Under the pieces are notes generated by a model, which had not been told where the DNA came from, made no database searches, and saw nothing but the letters and a program-made list of their open reading frames with translations. The position numbers were made by a program, and so were the translations under genes. This document shows positions 55,701 to 64,000 of a stretch of DNA of 64,000 nt, piece by piece. Positions within the stretch are counted from its first letter, which is position 1, and the number at the start of each line of letters is the position of its first letter. This DNA comes from Dipteris shenzhenensis (lineage: Eukaryota > Polypodiophyta > Polypodiopsida > Gleicheniales): NCBI GenBank assembly GCA_047967505.1, contig CM106538.1, one strand, 5' to 3'.

Positions 55701-58700
55701 GTTGTTTGGACATTGTCTATGGTAGCTTAGGTCTCAACCTGGGGCTAGTTCACCTTGGTTAGATTCTGACTTATGCCCAATGGAATATAATATTCAATAA
55801 TATTCACTCTTACATTATTATCTTTCTCTTATCATTCCTCCTTCTGTTTCCTCTCCTTGAGCCAATGTTGTCCTTTCGCACAATTTAGGTCATTTGGCTT
55901 ATCCTTTAGTAGTGATGATTTTGCCTTCGAAGACTACTTGATCTGTCTTTCTTTATCAGGGCTTTTACATTTAGGTTGTGACATCTCTTTTTATGTGTGA
56001 GAGCATGTTTTTATACTATGGTCTACACCCACTGTTGGGCGCTGATGACGTCAGTGGGGATGTCACAGTAGCTAGTCCCTGCTATGCGTGATGGAGTTTA
56101 TGGTTTTCAATCTTATGAGTGACTATCGTGAGATTGAAACTGCACTTTGCTGTGTTTTTAGAGGATGAGTTTGGGAATGTTCCTGGATTCATCTCGGTAT
56201 ATGTGACATCTCATTGTGCAACTAAGAATGCTGAGTTGGAACAATCAGTGATCTTCTGGGTTTGGAAGAATGTGTTTGCTTCAGGACTTAGTATAGGACA
56301 TGTTTACATGAATTGTTTATGCAATTATTTTGTTATCTGCACTACTCAAAGGCTTGCCAAGAGCTTGCTTTTTGTGTTTGAACACGCCTTTTGGGTCTTG
56401 TTTGTATGCCTTTTGTGAAATGAGATAGCTCATAGAATATATACGACTTCATAGGTATGCACACCCTAGGCAAGAGTATGGACACATATCTCTAACAATT
56501 TAAGCTTTAGGATAGCATAGTTGTACTCCACCTTGACTTTGTGAAATCGGGGTGTAATCTTACGGAGTGCCTTTTAAAGTGAATGTGGACCATGCACATT
56601 TACGTACTTGGAAAATATTTGGTTTTGTGTGTGGGTTGTCAGCAGCTCCTGACCCCATCGTCCCTGGCCCACCTATGCTGTCCACCCCCTTTCCTTACCA
56701 CTTTGCAAGCACACAACCCACATCTTTGACTGGGTGTAACATGACAGTTCTCGACGATTTGCTGCAGATGTAAAGAAATCCTTACCAGTAGTATCATCTG
56801 AACTCGTAAAGAATTTATTGATGTCTGTTGCAATGGCATAAAATTATTTTGCGAATGCTTCAGCTATTGTGCATGGCAAGGTGCATGACCAAAATTAAGA
56901 TGAATCAGTAGTGTTGTGTTAGATCCCTTGTAGGAACTTTTTGTGCTCACAACATGATAACTTGATAGGAGTCATTTACAACCAAGCTCAGCAGATAGAA
57001 AATAGGAGCCTCTGTTCTGGAATCCCTTGGATACATGCACCACCATCCATATGCCTGGCGGTCACTTATTAATTAGGAATGTTAGTCCAGTTAGGACACT
57101 AACGTCACTTAGGACCTAGGACATGCTGCTGTCCTAGCTGAGTACTAACCACCATGTAGGCCACTCGTGCCTACCATTAGGCCACAACTAATGACCATTG
57201 TCTTACTCGTGCCTTCTTGACCTAAGCAACCCCCCCCCCCCCCCCCTTTTCCTTCTGGGGTAATATACATGTTGAATGCTTTGTACTATTATAGGCAAAC
57301 TCTAAATTGGAAGATACTCTTTCCAATATGTTTGTGATTTACTAACATAAGCACACAAGATATCTTCCAGGGTTTGAGTGACCCGTTCTATCTGACCATC
57401 TGTTTATGGATAATCATACATACTGATATTCAACTTAGTTTTCATCTTGAAAGACAACCTTCCAAAGTCAAACTTACTGTCCTAGTCACTAATAATACGG
57501 TAGGTAAACCATATAACCTGAAAACTCCTTCAACAAAAAATCTTGCTAACTCAGGGTTTTCTCATTTTTTTTGTTGGAATGATATGGGCCATTTTGGTCA
57601 ATTGATCACCTATTACCCCACACAGAATCATGACTTCTATTTGTTCTTGATAAATCAATAATAAAGTCCATAGAGATGCTTTTCCATTTGCCAGATGGAT
57701 TCTCGAATGGCTGTAGCAAACTCCTAAGGATGAGCCATAGCAGAGTCGACAATTTTTCAGGAAGTGTCTTCCACCAGGAAGGAAATGTGGCCTTTCTATC
57801 CAGCTAGAAATCAAAGAGCCCCTTTCCACTGAAGTCTCCCTGGCCATAGAGCAATCCTGCTCAGAACCAGATCCTTACGATTGTTAGATAAAAAGAATTC
57901 AAAGCTGCCCCTAAGACTGAAGGTCTTTTTTGAACGAAAGACTTGCTTTGGACAGATCAGCATCAGACAGGTGAGCACTTTTGAAGATGGCAGAGACCCT
58001 AATTGAATCGAGATTCATGAATGCTCCCTTACGAGAGAAGATTACCTGAGCTTTGATAGCCTCAAAGGAAGAGCTGAGAGATATCCATAGATTACTCCCT
58101 TTGGTAAAGCAGGGTTCAGGATTGCAAAAAGCAGAAAGTGTTGTATAGTTCTTGCACTTAGAGGCTTTGACAGTCCTGACAGTACTGATATTTCTTACTA
58201 ATGCATTATGCCTGTGCTCAGATACTGTCTGGATTAAGGACTGCTTTAATGATCCATGGAGCAAAGAGTTTGTAAGCTCCTTCACTTTTAGGTTTTCTAC
58301 AGAAGGAACACTTAACCTGAGCAAACTTCCTCCTACTGGGGTGGCCCTCCTAAAGGAAAAATCTGCAAATCTTAATGAACTTGTTCAAGCTGATGGGGGA
58401 GGGGCACCAATATGATAAGTAGGAAATAGATATAGGATAGATGTAATGATTAAGCATCAATGTCCTCCTTGCAAGGTTGGCCTATAAACCGCTCCATTTG
58501 TTTAGCTTATCATTGATTCTATCAAGGAACCAGTCCCATCTATCCTTCCTAGGCATTTCAAACCCCATGGGACTACCCAGCAACCACTAATGCAAGTCAG
58601 AACAAAGTATTTTAAAAAACAAATTGTATAGTCCAATCTCATTGAAAGTTTGCAACTATGGCAAACAAATTCTGACCAAATCAAGAACTGAGTCTCGGAA

Positions 58701-61700
58701 AATACCCACACATAAACATGCAAAACTGTCTGCTAATGAATCAACTGAGTACATGCGTTTATTTCACAGGCCTTTGAAAATAATATTAAAATCAGTCTAG
58801 ACATACCTGGCACAATTAATTCAAGAAGCTTTGAAGTACCCACAATAGTAAGCCACTGCTTAGCCTGTAAAATAATGCAATGACTGATGGAGTAGTTGTC
58901 ACATGATCACACAAGTGTGACAACTTGATTTGTGGCTTTTTCCACCACAAAAACAGCGCATCACCCGCCAGCCCAATTGAGCCGCCACCCCAAAAGTCCA
59001 ATGACTAATGACCATTGTCTTACTCCAATCTTAGAAGTCAACCCCCCCACCCCCCCAACAACAACAACAGCAACATGAGCTCACACAATAATTGAAAGGC
59101 AAAGTGCTATGCTTCACTCCGTCAACAAGCAACCTACAACCAGTCCATTCACTTCACGCAACTCATCGTCATAGTACGCCACCCTTCAGACCAGGTGATA
59201 TTGATATAAACAGATCATCACCCGTCAGCCCAATGGAATTGCTACTAAAGCCTAATGAATAATGACCATTGTCTTACGCCTATATTATTAACAACCGCCC
59301 CCCCCCCCCCCCCCCCCCTCTTTTCCCTTCCAAAATCATATCACCATCAATGTAACATGTTCCAACAAATAAGTTGTTCTATTTCAAATAGCTTGATAGA
59401 ATCGAGAGATCTCCTTAAATAGGTGGTCACAAGCAAGTGATTGATTTTTCAGTATAGTATGCATTCAGAATTGTATGTTCACGGTTTTGGACTTGTCTTG
59501 GAATATTTTTAAATGTCAACTTGCAGGCTCTGTTGGAAGTGGAGTTTTAGGAATAAATACAATGGCATTAATCTTACTTCAGATCCTGTTGTAAATAAGA
59601 AGTGTTTCTGGTACAGATCACATTCTTTCTATTTTTTCAAACAAGGAGTTTCTATTGTCCAAAATTGGGTCAGTGGGATTTGGAATTCCATGTGGGGCAG
59701 AGGGACGGCCTCTTCAGTTGCAGTCTCTGAAGGGGGACGCGAATATCTTGCAAGCATGGTTTCACCCCCCGAGAATGATTGCTGCTCAGTTTGTCATGAC
59801 GCTTTCACTCTGCCATGTCAGGCAAATTGTGCCCACTGGTTTTGTGGTAAGTCTTTCACGTCCCAATTTAAGTATGATTGATGGCTTGGGGTTATTGTTT
59901 TTTATGTTTACTGCTTGTTCCACTTTCTCAGTAGAGCAATCTTTGTGTTTCTCAATGTTTAGACACTACCAGTCCCTTGAATTGTGCAAATCAGTTTCTT
60001 TGATGTCTTTGTTATTTTCTGGGTAAGCAAGTGTAAGATTTCCTGTATCAGGGGACTGCATATTACGTGTTTGGCAACACACCTCAGCCCTCCAGCCTTG
60101 CAAATGTCCAATCTGCCGACGTCCCATCAACCTTCTGATTCCTTCAAATTTTGCACGAAGTGAAGATCCGGAAGCAGAAAGAGTACTAAGTGAAATCTCA
60201 AACTATAATCGTTTACATGGAGGGGGCTCTGTGGGCATACTGCAGGTATGGTTTTTGAGCTTCTATCATGGATTTCTTTTTCTGCAAGTATTATGCTATG
60301 CTATGCTGTGTTCAGTGATTCTATGTTTTCAGAGTTCAAATACTGGCAATTGACGATAACTTGAGTTTTTATATATAATTTCAAGGGAAAAAAAATCATT
60401 CTTGTTACTTGTATAATCCTTTATTACTCTTCAGAACGTCTTTATCCATCTTGTTTAGAACAACAATGCTTGATCCTTATGTTCCATTTCACAATGTTAG
60501 TGGTGATCCTATTGAAAGAAACCATCCATGGGACCTGAATTTGAGCGCAAGCTGGGTGTGTGGCAGACTAAATAAGGGGATATCACAATCCCCATTAGTT
60601 ACTTATCTCCTGCCTTGGCCTGGGGAGTTGGGCTTTGTCCTCAGCCATTATGTGGGTGTGTTTTTTGTGAGCTGGAGAACCAGATTTACTAGCAGAAATT
60701 CTTCGGTTTAAGTCGTGTAGTGTGTATGATGTATCAATCAATGCTAATGTAGAAAAGGCACAAAAGTTCGTTTGTAATCATAGAAACTGTCTTTTTAAAA
60801 AATTGTTTTTGTAATTTTGCAGCGTGCTCGGGACACGCCTTTATTGTTGCGGCGCATGGTACAGGACTTGATGGATCCACAACGAGCTCTTCCACTTGTG
60901 CATAGAACAAGGATTGTAGTATATGTAAGCAACAACTCTATGTAGCTAATAATTGTAGAATGTTGGTTTATTATCATTTGTATATTTGAGAAATATGGTA
61001 GTGCACACCAATGCAATCTTCCCCCTCCACCTTTACTATCCAAAATCTCCTTTTGCACACACAGATAGATGATGATGATGATTACCTGAATGGTATGTAT
61101 TTAAATTGCAGACCCATATACCCATGACAATCTGGTGGTTACTTGCATTCATGGGATCCCTTGCCTGATGAATGGGTATGATAGTGTTTATAGTCTAGGA
61201 AGTTAGAAAGCCCTTGTAGAATGCTTCATTGGAAAGATTGGCTAGGATTGGAGCAAGTATCCCCCACCCGTGGGTTAGGAGTTCTGCTTGGAGGCCCTCC
61301 TGATTGTCGGCTTTGCCGTTCTGTACCTTCTTGATGGCTTCTTTAGATGAGTGTGGTGGAAGTGGTGTGGCTAGGGATGTCGTCTAGGGTGGGCACAGAC
61401 TGGTTTGGATCATCAAAGAGTGTGTCTATCTAAGCTTTTTAAAGACAAGTCCTTGATAGGACATGGTGACCTCCTTTTCAGCAGCTTCATCCAAAATTCT
61501 TTGGAATTACTGTTCAGAATATTAAAGAGCCTCGTTCCTGGCAGGAAAGAGACTGTCCTTTCTTTTGACGGATTAAATGTCGATACTCTTTTCCAGTGTG
61601 TTCCTGATCAGGGGTGTCCTGTTTTGTCTCATTGGGCTAGTGATTTTTAAGTGCTTTGCACTCATCATCACCAGATCATGAATGGTAGACCCCTTTGGTG

Positions 61701-62237
61701 TCATGCATGTATAACCACTTTGTGCTGCTCAATTGAAGAGCAACATTGAGTACTGTAGAGGCTGAACTGAGTAATTGCTTCTGATGGAGGATGTCCCTCT
61801 TGTTCCCTAAGATTCCCAATGCCTTTTTTTTGAGTTTTCACTATCTACGCAGATCTTTTCCATCCAAAGTAAAATTTCACCTTCTTTGTCATTAGTGCTG
61901 TTTGGATGCATCAATAATTGTTAGTCTTCATACACTTTCTAGCTATATTACTTATCATCGTCATCGTCTCATCATCATTACTGGTGCCTGAGGTGTGTAG
62001 CAGAGAAAGAGCGAGAGAGAAAGAGAGGTGGGGAGGCAATTAGGAATTCTAGTTTTCACAGACATTCTATACTTTGCTTTGCTAGTATCATTATGTATTG
62101 TAGGTTGATTTTCAAAAGATTTGGTGAAAAACATTTTTTGTTTATGTACATCTCTGAATTATTGTATGTGTGCTATGGTTGACAGTTGGTGTTAATGGCA
62201 TTTTACGTATTCAGTCCTCTGGATATTCTTCCTGAAG
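49637..62237 (+). CDS. RNF170-like RING E3 ubiquitin ligase gene (exons below; 3' end beyond recognised exons)
   Basis: Five plus-strand exon candidates with consensus splice sites spell, in order, the parts of RNF170-type ligases: an N-terminal membrane segment preceded by an IEGV-type motif, a C3HC4 RING finger, a helical linker and a DUF1232 membrane segment (SPLDILPEG). Animal RNF170 sits in the ER membrane and ubiquitinates IP3 receptors; the plant substrate is not known. The last exon ends mid-domain at a GT donor, so at least one more exon follows past 62237, not recognised before 64000. Introns are about 9.8 kb, 205 bp, 577 bp and 1.26 kb. No stop is found inside the exons, so the gene may be functional. 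Confidence 0.75.
50390..51261 (-). repeat. Minus-strand LTR of a copia-like element
   Basis: On the minus strand the purine tract taaattgagggaggg (plus strand 51262-51276) is followed by TGTTAAGACCACAAGCCATT, the classical LTR start after a plant retroelement purine tract. The LTR runs downward for up to about 870 bases; its outer end is not fixed. Two long minus-strand frames here (138 and 258 codons) lack any family signature and are treated as chance frames in the LTR. Confidence 0.6.
51262..51800 (-). pseudogene. 3' end of a copia-like polyprotein (RNase H tail)
   Basis: Immediately before the purine tract the minus strand reads GMADTCHAWCNGVDPFPSCL and, in another frame, LVLKLREGV. This is the usual C-terminal end of copia-type polyproteins leading into the purine tract. 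The region up to 51800 has loose frames but no clear catalytic motif. Confidence 0.45.
53371..53589 (-). CDS. Unidentified 72-codon frame
   Basis: Minus-strand frame MAVQLSAPQLMVGLGPEAET... with a charged C-terminus (VLEVDRRIEIACT). No family is recognised. It overlaps the edge of the repeated segment at 53559, so it may be part of the terminal-repeat element or chance. Confidence 0.2.
   Translation of the reverse strand: MAVQLSAPQLMVGLGPEAETLAIYMVDHRIAYRRSSGQAWVVRTPQLDTGLWMSRAVARVLEVDRRIEIACT
53559..55252 (-). mobile_element. Element with about 225-bp terminal direct repeats
   Basis: The segments 53559-53787 and 55030-55252 are alike: tgccacaatagcact, cctctatatagaaggaaacc, tcgctata, agcaat.tcggctaaaaatag, ccacttgg and atgcacatgacac occur in the same order in both. 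They enclose about 1.24 kb without recognisable protein, apart from a 70-codon minus-strand frame (MGLTESLSPRYKDFLTCPSA). On the minus strand the repeats begin TGTCATGTGCAT and hold TATA-like boxes, so this may be a small non-autonomous LTR (TRIM-like) element. No clear primer site is seen. Confidence 0.5.
56119..56418 (+). CDS. Unidentified 99-codon intronic frame
   Basis: ATG-initiated, hydrophobic towards the end (LLFVFEHAFWVLFVCLL). No family and no splice context are recognised. It lies in the giant intron and is probably chance or a repeat remnant. Confidence 0.15.
   Translation: MTIVRLKLHFAVFLEDEFGNVPGFISVYVTSHCATKNAELEQSVIFWVWKNVFASGLSIGHVYMNCLCNYFVICTTQRLAKSLLFVFEHAFWVLFVCLL
57160..57250 (+). 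repeat. Poly(C)-associated repeat, copy 1
   Basis: aatgaccattgtcttactcg is followed 20 bases later by a run of about 18 C and ttttcc. The same phrase precedes C runs at 59005 and 59255. Confidence 0.7.
57251..57790 (-). pseudogene. Ty3/gypsy integrase fragment
   Basis: On the minus strand at 57620-57480: VIGDQLTKMAHIIPTKK, then LARFFVEGVFRLYGLP and a decayed SDR-like segment, and further on INxCLE-type remains near 57350. The V-x-D-x-L-T-K-M-A-H-x-I-P motif is specific to gypsy integrase cores. It is of a different subfamily from the chromovirus at 35-42 kb by visible residue differences. Stops and shifts are present. Confidence 0.7.
57911..58324 (-). CDS. Unidentified 137-codon intronic frame
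   Basis: The minus-strand frame MLRLSVPSVENLKVKELTNS... is Ser/Lys/Leu-rich with no recognised domain. An overlapping plus-strand frame (58152-58415) has a signal-like start. The region (57890-58430) has fairly balanced composition and few stops on both strands; it could be an ORF1 or gag remnant. It is not identified. Confidence 0.25.
   Translation of the reverse strand: MLRLSVPSVENLKVKELTNSLLHGSLKQSLIQTVSEHRHNALVRNISTVRTVKASKCKNYTTLSAFCNPEPCFTKGSNLWISLSSSFEAIKAQVIFSRKGAFMNLDSIRVSAIFKSAHLSDADLSKASLSFKKDLQS
58950..59062 (+). repeat. Poly(C)-associated repeat, copy 2
   Basis: catcacccgccagcccaatt, taatgaccattgtcttactc and then cccccccacccccccc at 59041-59057. Confidence 0.7.
59208..59335 (+). 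repeat. Poly(C)-associated repeat, copy 3
   Basis: catcacccgtcagcccaatg, taatgaccattgtcttacgc and a run of more than 20 C at 59297-59318, then tcttttccc. It shares both the 5' phrase and the poly(C) end with copy 2. Confidence 0.75.
59527..59846 (+). CDS. RNF170-like exon with first half of the RING finger
   Basis: The 3' part codes MVSPPENDCCSVCHDAFTLP then CQANCAHWFC and splices at a perfect donor (tg|gtaagt, 59847). This supplies the first Cys pair (CSVC), the third Cys, the His and the fifth Cys of a C3HC4 RING. The donor splits a Gly codon after its first base. The 5' boundary is uncertain: acceptor ttgcag (59526) keeps phase with the N-terminal exon, as would ggtacag (59616); an acceptor at 59645 would not. 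The segment VQNWVSGIWNSMWGRG precedes the RING. Confidence 0.7.
60052..60245 (+). CDS. RNF170-like exon with second half of the RING finger
   Basis: Acceptor tgtatcag ends at 60051 and donor cag|gtatgg is at 60246. It completes Gly and reads GDCILRVWQHTSALQPCKCP then ICRRPINLLIP, giving the sixth, seventh and eighth zinc ligands (GDC, KCP, ICR). The linker ARSEDPEAERVLSEISNYNR and LHGGGSVGILQ follows. Its 194 bases plus one carried base make 65 codons, so it ends in phase 0. Confidence 0.88.
60823..60924 (+). CDS. RNF170-like exon, helical linker
   Basis: Acceptor ttttgcag ends at 60822; donor at|gtaagc is at 60925. It encodes 34 codons: RARDTPLLLRRMVQDLMDPQ and RALPLVHRTRIVVY, the D-x-P-x-L-L-R-R segment before the membrane region in RNF170-type proteins. 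Phase 0 at both ends. Confidence 0.85.
61130..61560 (-). pseudogene. LINE reverse-transcriptase fragment inside intron
   Basis: On the minus strand: FQRILDEAAEKEVTMSYQGL, then EAIKKVQNGKADNQEGLQAE, LLTHGWGILAPILANLSNEA and ARDPMNASNHQIVMG. The K-A/x-D-x-x-G-x-x-A-E-L-L pattern is the start of an L1-type RT domain. The same blocks occur in the LINE at 63.4-64 kb, so they are related families. There is no tail, and the fragment lies in the opposite orientation to the host gene, inside its fourth recognised intron. Confidence 0.75.
62186..62237 (+). CDS. RNF170-like exon, DUF1232 membrane segment
   Basis: Acceptor ttgacag ends at 62185; donor aag|gtaaag is at 62238. It encodes LVLMAFYVFSPLDILPEG (last codon split). 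S-P-x-D-x-x-P-E/D is the core of the DUF1232 domain found at the C-terminus of RNF170. The next exon should carry the G-x-x-G-x-x-D-D part but was not found in the window. Confidence 0.82.
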
Positions 62238-62448
62238 GTAAAGCTTTGGAGCTTTTCTCATGGTATAAATGGTGAGCAGAGATAAGTGTTTGTGTCAGCT
62301 ATACTAGAATCTTTAGTTGGAATAATGTCTGAGTTTCAGATTGGCTTCAGTAGCTAAATTGTCTTACAACCCACCTGCGCCTCCCTCTTGCTTTTCTCCC
62401 TAAAAACAAAACAATCCTGTTATTTAAAGACTCTCCTACTGTTTATTC

Positions 62449-62501
62449 TTTTCATCTCTCTCTCTCTCTCTCCCCCCCCAAAAAAAAAAAAAAAAAAAAA
62501 T
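62449..62501 (+). repeat. (TC)n-poly(C)-poly(A) tract
   Basis: ctctctctctctc, then eight C, then about 20 A. Confidence 0.9.
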
Positions 62502-62535
62502 CCCACTGCTCCTCTCCACCCTGCCTGCCCCCAAG

Positions 62536-62642
62536 ACACACATATATAGATGTGTGTGTGTGTGTACGCTCGCGCACATACACACACACACACAGACATA
62601 TGTATGCATATGTTCATATGCATCTCTCTCTCTATATATATG

Positions 62643-62700
<58 letters not shown>

Positions 62701-62759
62701 ACATACACACACACACACAGACATATGTATACATATGTTCATATGCATCTCTCTCTCTC

Positions 62760-62826
<67 letters not shown>
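62536..62826 (+). repeat. Duplicated compound microsatellite
   Basis: A unit of about 125 bp, (CA)n - gacatatgtatgcatatgtt - (TC)n - atatatat - (GT)n - (GA)n, occurs twice, from about 62580 and 62706. The CA and GT runs are complementary, so each unit can fold into a hairpin. The final (GA)n is also the tail of the adjoining LINE. Confidence 0.9.
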
Positions 62827-62829
<3 letters not shown>

Positions 62830-64000
62830 ATTAAAGTCTTTGGAAGACCAATGGGTCCATGAGACTGTGAAAAACCTGATATAATGAGCTGTGGTAGTGG
62901 AGCTAGTAAACGAGCATCCACACCAATGCAGAATGCAAAAAATGCAAAATGGCAGTACTAAGTCCTAAGTACTAAGTACAACATAGTCATGTCGATAGTC
63001 GACTATATATCAATCTCAGCATCATCATCATCATCATCATCATCATCAGCATGACATCAGGATGGATGAGGCAGTGGAGGCATGAGGTTGGCAATAGAGT
63101 GCTGTCGGCCCCTCAAAGGTGCAGTCGTGGTACATCTCCTGGTCGTAGGTCTGCGTCTAACCAGGGCCATTGTGACCCTCGTCGGTCGGGCTCTAACTCT
63201 AAACAAGGAGGGGATGTCCCTAAGTATGATCTGTGTGTCAACCCTTTGTTTGAGCTGTCGGGTCACATGCTCCAGGTCACGGTCATGTCGAGGTCTCGTC
63301 TCGTGGGGGTCTATGTGATTTGGCTGAAAGAACTTCGTGATGGCGCTCTGAGAGGTATTAGTCGAGGAAGAAGTCAGCTCCAGTCTCCGTGCTCGTAGTA
63401 TCCTCTTGCGGTGTCTAAGCACGTCATGAATGAAACCTGCCAAACACCGTTGGTTTGGGTATGACATGTCCAATCATAATGGTCCTGTAGTTCTCCGGGT
63501 TCATAGGATCCCCTGCCTTGTGAAAGGGTGAGATATTGTTAATGGTCTAGGTGCGTGGAAACCCCAAATAAACAGCTTCATTAAATAGCTTTGCTAAAAT
63601 CGGGGCTAGGAGGTTAATCCCATATGCAATGAACTCAGTGCATAGTCCCTCATGATCCTTCGCTCGGCCATTCTGAAGTTTCATTACAGCATCCTTTACC
63701 CCCTCCCTAGTGAAGAGGGTGCAAGATGTGGGACGTGGCATATGTGAGAGGTTAGGGACTGGCTGATTTGGGATGCCATAGATTGTGCGTGCATAATCAA
63801 ACTACACATGAGTGTCAGTGAGTGGTGAGGGGGACCGTCCCTCTAGAAATCTCCGCCAAAAGTCCTTAGAGTTGAACAGAATGTTTAGTAGCTCCTCCTC
63901 GTTCCGGCGAACAAAGTCAAGTTTCTTCTTGCGTACTATTCAAAGGTACTCGCGTAGCATCTATGGTTTGCTCGGAAGATTGTTTTTGGTTTCGAATATG
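62803..64000 (-). mobile_element. LINE copy 6 with (TC)n tail, internally deleted
   Basis: The minus-strand 3' end at 62827-62870 reads the family signature (tctcatggacccattggtct, then gactttaata) and a (TC)n tail. At 63740-63490 is the start of the RT domain (VKDAVMKLQNGRAKDHEGLC, LLAPILAKLFNEAVYLGFP, AGDPMNPENYRTIMIGH). The rest of the RT, including its F/Y-x-D-D centre, is absent; an Arg-rich 138-codon frame (63473-63057) of unknown kind takes its place. At 63840-63990 the pre-RT part is still readable (LFNSKDFWRRFLEGRS). The element runs off the window. Confidence 0.7.
63015..63048 (+). repeat. (CAT)n trinucleotide repeat
   Basis: About ten uninterrupted cat/atc units. Confidence 0.9.

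Larger units (their letters stand above)
49763..59526 (+). other. Giant intron of the RNF170-like gene, repeat-filled
   Basis: If the exon pairing is right, this intron is about 9.8 kb. It holds a minus-strand LTR, copia RNase H remnants, a terminal-repeat element, a gypsy integrase fragment and three poly(C)-associated repeats, described separately. Parts not covered (51800-53550, 55260-57150, 58440-58950) show no recognisable gene. Confidence 0.5.

Noticed and set aside
60409-60711. 100-codon plus-strand frame in an RNF170-like intron
   Set aside because: Lies between confirmed splice sites, has no family signature and no splice support.
62436-62921. Several Ser/Leu- and Arg/Glu-repeat frames
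   Set aside because: They are microsatellite translations.
1-64000. tRNA or rRNA genes
   Set aside because: No cloverleaf or rRNA block was recognised by eye; a covariance-model scan would be decisive.

Overview
This window is nuclear DNA of a land plant with a large, repeat-rich genome. The evidence is nested LTR retrotransposons primed by initiator tRNA-Met, L1-type LINEs, hAT debris, many microsatellites, and one host gene spread over more than 12 kb with introns of up to about 10 kb. That gene density and intron size would suit a gymnosperm or fern, but the species cannot be fixed from the sequence. Nearly every long reading frame belongs to a decayed mobile element. The exceptions are the exons of a RING-finger E3 ligase gene (RNF170-like) at 49.6-62.2 kb, and a stretch of a chloroplast LdpA-like gene that appears to ride inside a gypsy element at 40.8-41.1 kb.

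Layout. 1-14.0 kb holds two sibling Ty1/copia elements in the same orientation. The second (6057-11966) is complete, with LTRs and an ATAAC target duplication, and sits inside an older Ty3/gypsy-like element whose two halves lie at 4386-6056 and 11967-14006. 14.0-20.9 kb holds LTR debris, long C-rich and TCC-rich tracts, a GTTAG-rich block and a minus-strand copia gag. 20.9-23.7 kb holds a 69-bp satellite and a dead hAT transposase with internal duplications. 23.7-29.5 kb is mostly anonymous, with a LINE remnant and an unidentified, possibly genic, stretch near 27.6-28.6 kb. 29.6-33.5 kb is a cluster of five minus-strand LINE 3' ends, each finishing in a (TC)n tail; one carries an ORF1 but no ORF2.

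33.7-44.2 kb is a copia element cut in two by a chromodomain gypsy element (35298-41929, minus strand, 468-bp LTRs, CACAT target duplication). 44.4-45.8 kb is a LINE endonuclease. 46-49.5 kb is LTR and duplicated debris. 49.6-62.2 kb contains the RNF170-like exons; its introns hold LTR pieces, a gypsy integrase fragment, poly(C)-associated repeats and LINE fragments. 62.4-64 kb is compound microsatellite followed by another LINE with a (TC)n tail.

None of the retroelement frames is intact: stops, frameshifts and changed catalytic residues are seen in all of them. Any mobilisation would have needed proteins from other copies.
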